5,650 nucleotides of DNA. Source: Oscillospiraceae bacterium. GTDB lineage: Bacteria > Bacillota > Clostridia > Oscillospirales > Oscillospiraceae. The stretch covers positions 1 to 5,650 of the forward strand of contig JAISDV010000116.1 in the NCBI GenBank assembly GCA_031264545.1. The letters run 5' to 3'. Below the pieces are notes generated by a model. That model saw only the letters and a list, made by a program, of their open reading frames with translations, had not been told where the DNA came from and did not search any database. The position numbers were made by a program, and so were the translations under genes. Positions 4,720-5,650 of this stretch are shown here, one piece after another; the first letter of the stretch is position 1; every line of letters starts with the position of its first letter.

Positions 4720-5650
4720 ATGAATGAGAACAAAGAAAACCCATTGAAAGACGAAGCTGACGGAAAAGCGGAAGCGACGAACGCCGTTTCCACGGAAACT
4801 ACCGGGAAAACAGACGCACCCGAGGAGACGGCACAGCCGGAGGCGGTGGAAATCAGCGCGAAGACGCCTGACCCGGAGGAAGCGAAGACGTCTGTTCCGA
4901 AAATGAGCGCGCGGCTTAAAAAAGCGCTCCTCCGCGCGGGCGCGGCCCTGATTGCAGCGCTCGCCCTCCTTTATGGGACGAAGCTTTCCTTCCTCGACCT
5001 GATCGCGGGCGCGGCGAAGACCGGTGCCGTGCAGACCGCGGAACCGGGCGCCTTCGTCAAATGCGATATTCTTGTAATCTTCGGCACCTACGCCGAAGAG
5101 AAGTCGGGCGGAACGACAACGGGCCAATATGCCGTGGTTCCCATGGAAGGCAAGCTTGTTACAGTCCGCATTACCGGGCGTTACCTGGAATCCGCCGAGG
5201 CCGTTGAAACGGACACCTACGACTATATCAGCGGCAGCCTTTCCTCGCTCGACAGGTATTTCGTCGTCCAGGGCACGGCGGAAACCCTTTCCGAGGAATG
5301 CTCCGCCCAGTTGTACGAGTGGTTTGCCGCCAATGAGGCCTGGCTGGCTGAGATCGGCTTCATTGCAGCCGCGGGCGACGCTTCCTTTTATCTTTCCGAC
5401 GCCGTGCTGATGACTGACACGGTCAATTCCATGAATCAGACCCTTGTTGTGGTCCTGACCGGCTTGGCGATCCTCTGCCTGCTTTACGTCGTTATCGAGC
5501 TGATCCTTATGGCGGTGGGCTTCTATCTCGACAGGCAGGAGAGACCCGGACAGCCCGCAGACGGGCCGGACGCCGCAAAAAATTCGCCGTCTGACGAAGC
5601 ACCCCCGGAGGTCCCGGCAGCGGCCGGCGGGACGCCTCAGAAGGACGCCG
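4720..5650 (+). CDS. Two-pass membrane protein of unknown family, cut by the window edge
   Basis: The frame is open for 310 codons from ATG 4720 to the window end, with no stop. I do not recognise the family. Residues 1-60 are acidic, rich in E/A/T/P and probably disordered. A basic patch (RLKKALLR, 65-72) precedes membrane segment 1 (about 70-88). Residues 95-238 look like a compact external domain with hydrophobic strands, several aromatics and C115 and C194. Membrane segment 2 is about 241-268, followed by DRQER and a Pro/Ala/Gly-rich tail that continues off the window. The positive-inside rule gives both tails in the cytoplasm and the central domain outside. The A-rich codons after ATG 4720 favour this start; ATG 4903 (M62) is an alternative that would drop the acidic tail. 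It follows the ATPase gene by 66 nt without a terminator, so co-transcription is likely and a functional link is inferred. Confidence 0.8.
   Translation, partial: MNENKENPLKDEADGKAEATNAVSTETTGKTDAPEETAQPEAVEISAKTPDPEEAKTSVPKMSARLKKALLRAGAALIAALALLYGTKLSFLDLIAGAAKTGAVQTAEPGAFVKCDILVIFGTYAEEKSGGTTTGQYAVVPMEGKLVTVRITGRYLESAEAVETDTYDYISGSLSSLDRYFVVQGTAETLSEECSAQLYEWFAANEAWLAEIGFIAAAGDASFYLSDAVLMTDTVNSMNQTLVVVLTGLAILCLLYVVIELILMAVGFYLDRQERPGQPADGPDAAKNSPSDEAPPEVPAAAGGTPQKDA

Noticed and set aside
3676..5127. 483-codon open frame on the minus strand
   Set aside because: It is antisense to the ATPase gene and the following membrane-protein gene, both with clear domains or membrane segments in the forward frame. 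The translation is Arg/Leu-rich with no domain, and long antisense frames are common at this GC content.
5129..5410. 93-codon forward frame inside the last gene
   Set aside because: It is out of frame within the membrane-protein gene, whose own frame gives coherent membrane segments over the same bases; its product is Pro/Arg/Ser-rich noise.

Overview
The window looks like chromosomal DNA of a GC-rich member of the Firmicutes, most likely class Clostridia (an Oscillospiraceae-type gut organism is a guess). The evidence is the strong purine-rich Shine-Dalgarno sites, a YmdB-type phosphodiesterase, a compact YhaO/YhaN (SbcD/SbcC-like) pair, a tRNA-Arg(ACG) with encoded CCA, and a small glycine-zipper protein. 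There is no sign of phage, insertion sequence, CRISPR or integron.

Left part (1-435) is read on the minus strand and holds two independent short units. The outer one is a tRNA-Arg(ACG) gene (71-147) with a good sigma-70-type promoter (173-201) and a strong hairpin terminator (26-62). Just upstream is a gene for a 58-residue glycine-zipper membrane peptide (259-435), closed by its own hairpin-plus-T5 terminator (214-235) immediately before the tRNA promoter.

The divergent intergenic region (436-737) contains an extended -10 promoter facing right (623-652) and two operator-like dyads. The promoter starts a rightward gene series that reaches the window edge: a YmdB-type metallophosphoesterase (738-1511), a YhaO/SbcD-like metallophosphoesterase (1571-2674), a YhaN/SbcC-like ATPase (2671-4653, 4-nt overlap with the previous gene) and a two-pass membrane protein of unknown family (4720 to beyond 5650). 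No convincing terminator separates these four genes, so they probably form one operon.

The likely theme is nucleic-acid processing at the membrane. YhaO and YhaN should form a Mre11-Rad50-like nuclease/ATPase complex. The YhaN protein is short (660 aa) and, where Rad50/SbcC carry a CXXC zinc hook, it has a hydrophobic hairpin of two predicted membrane helices. The next gene encodes a protein with acidic or Pro/Ala-rich cytoplasmic tails and an external domain. A membrane-tethered complex with a co-encoded membrane partner is the most interesting hypothesis here. It is inference, because only the motifs and hydrophobic segments are directly visible.
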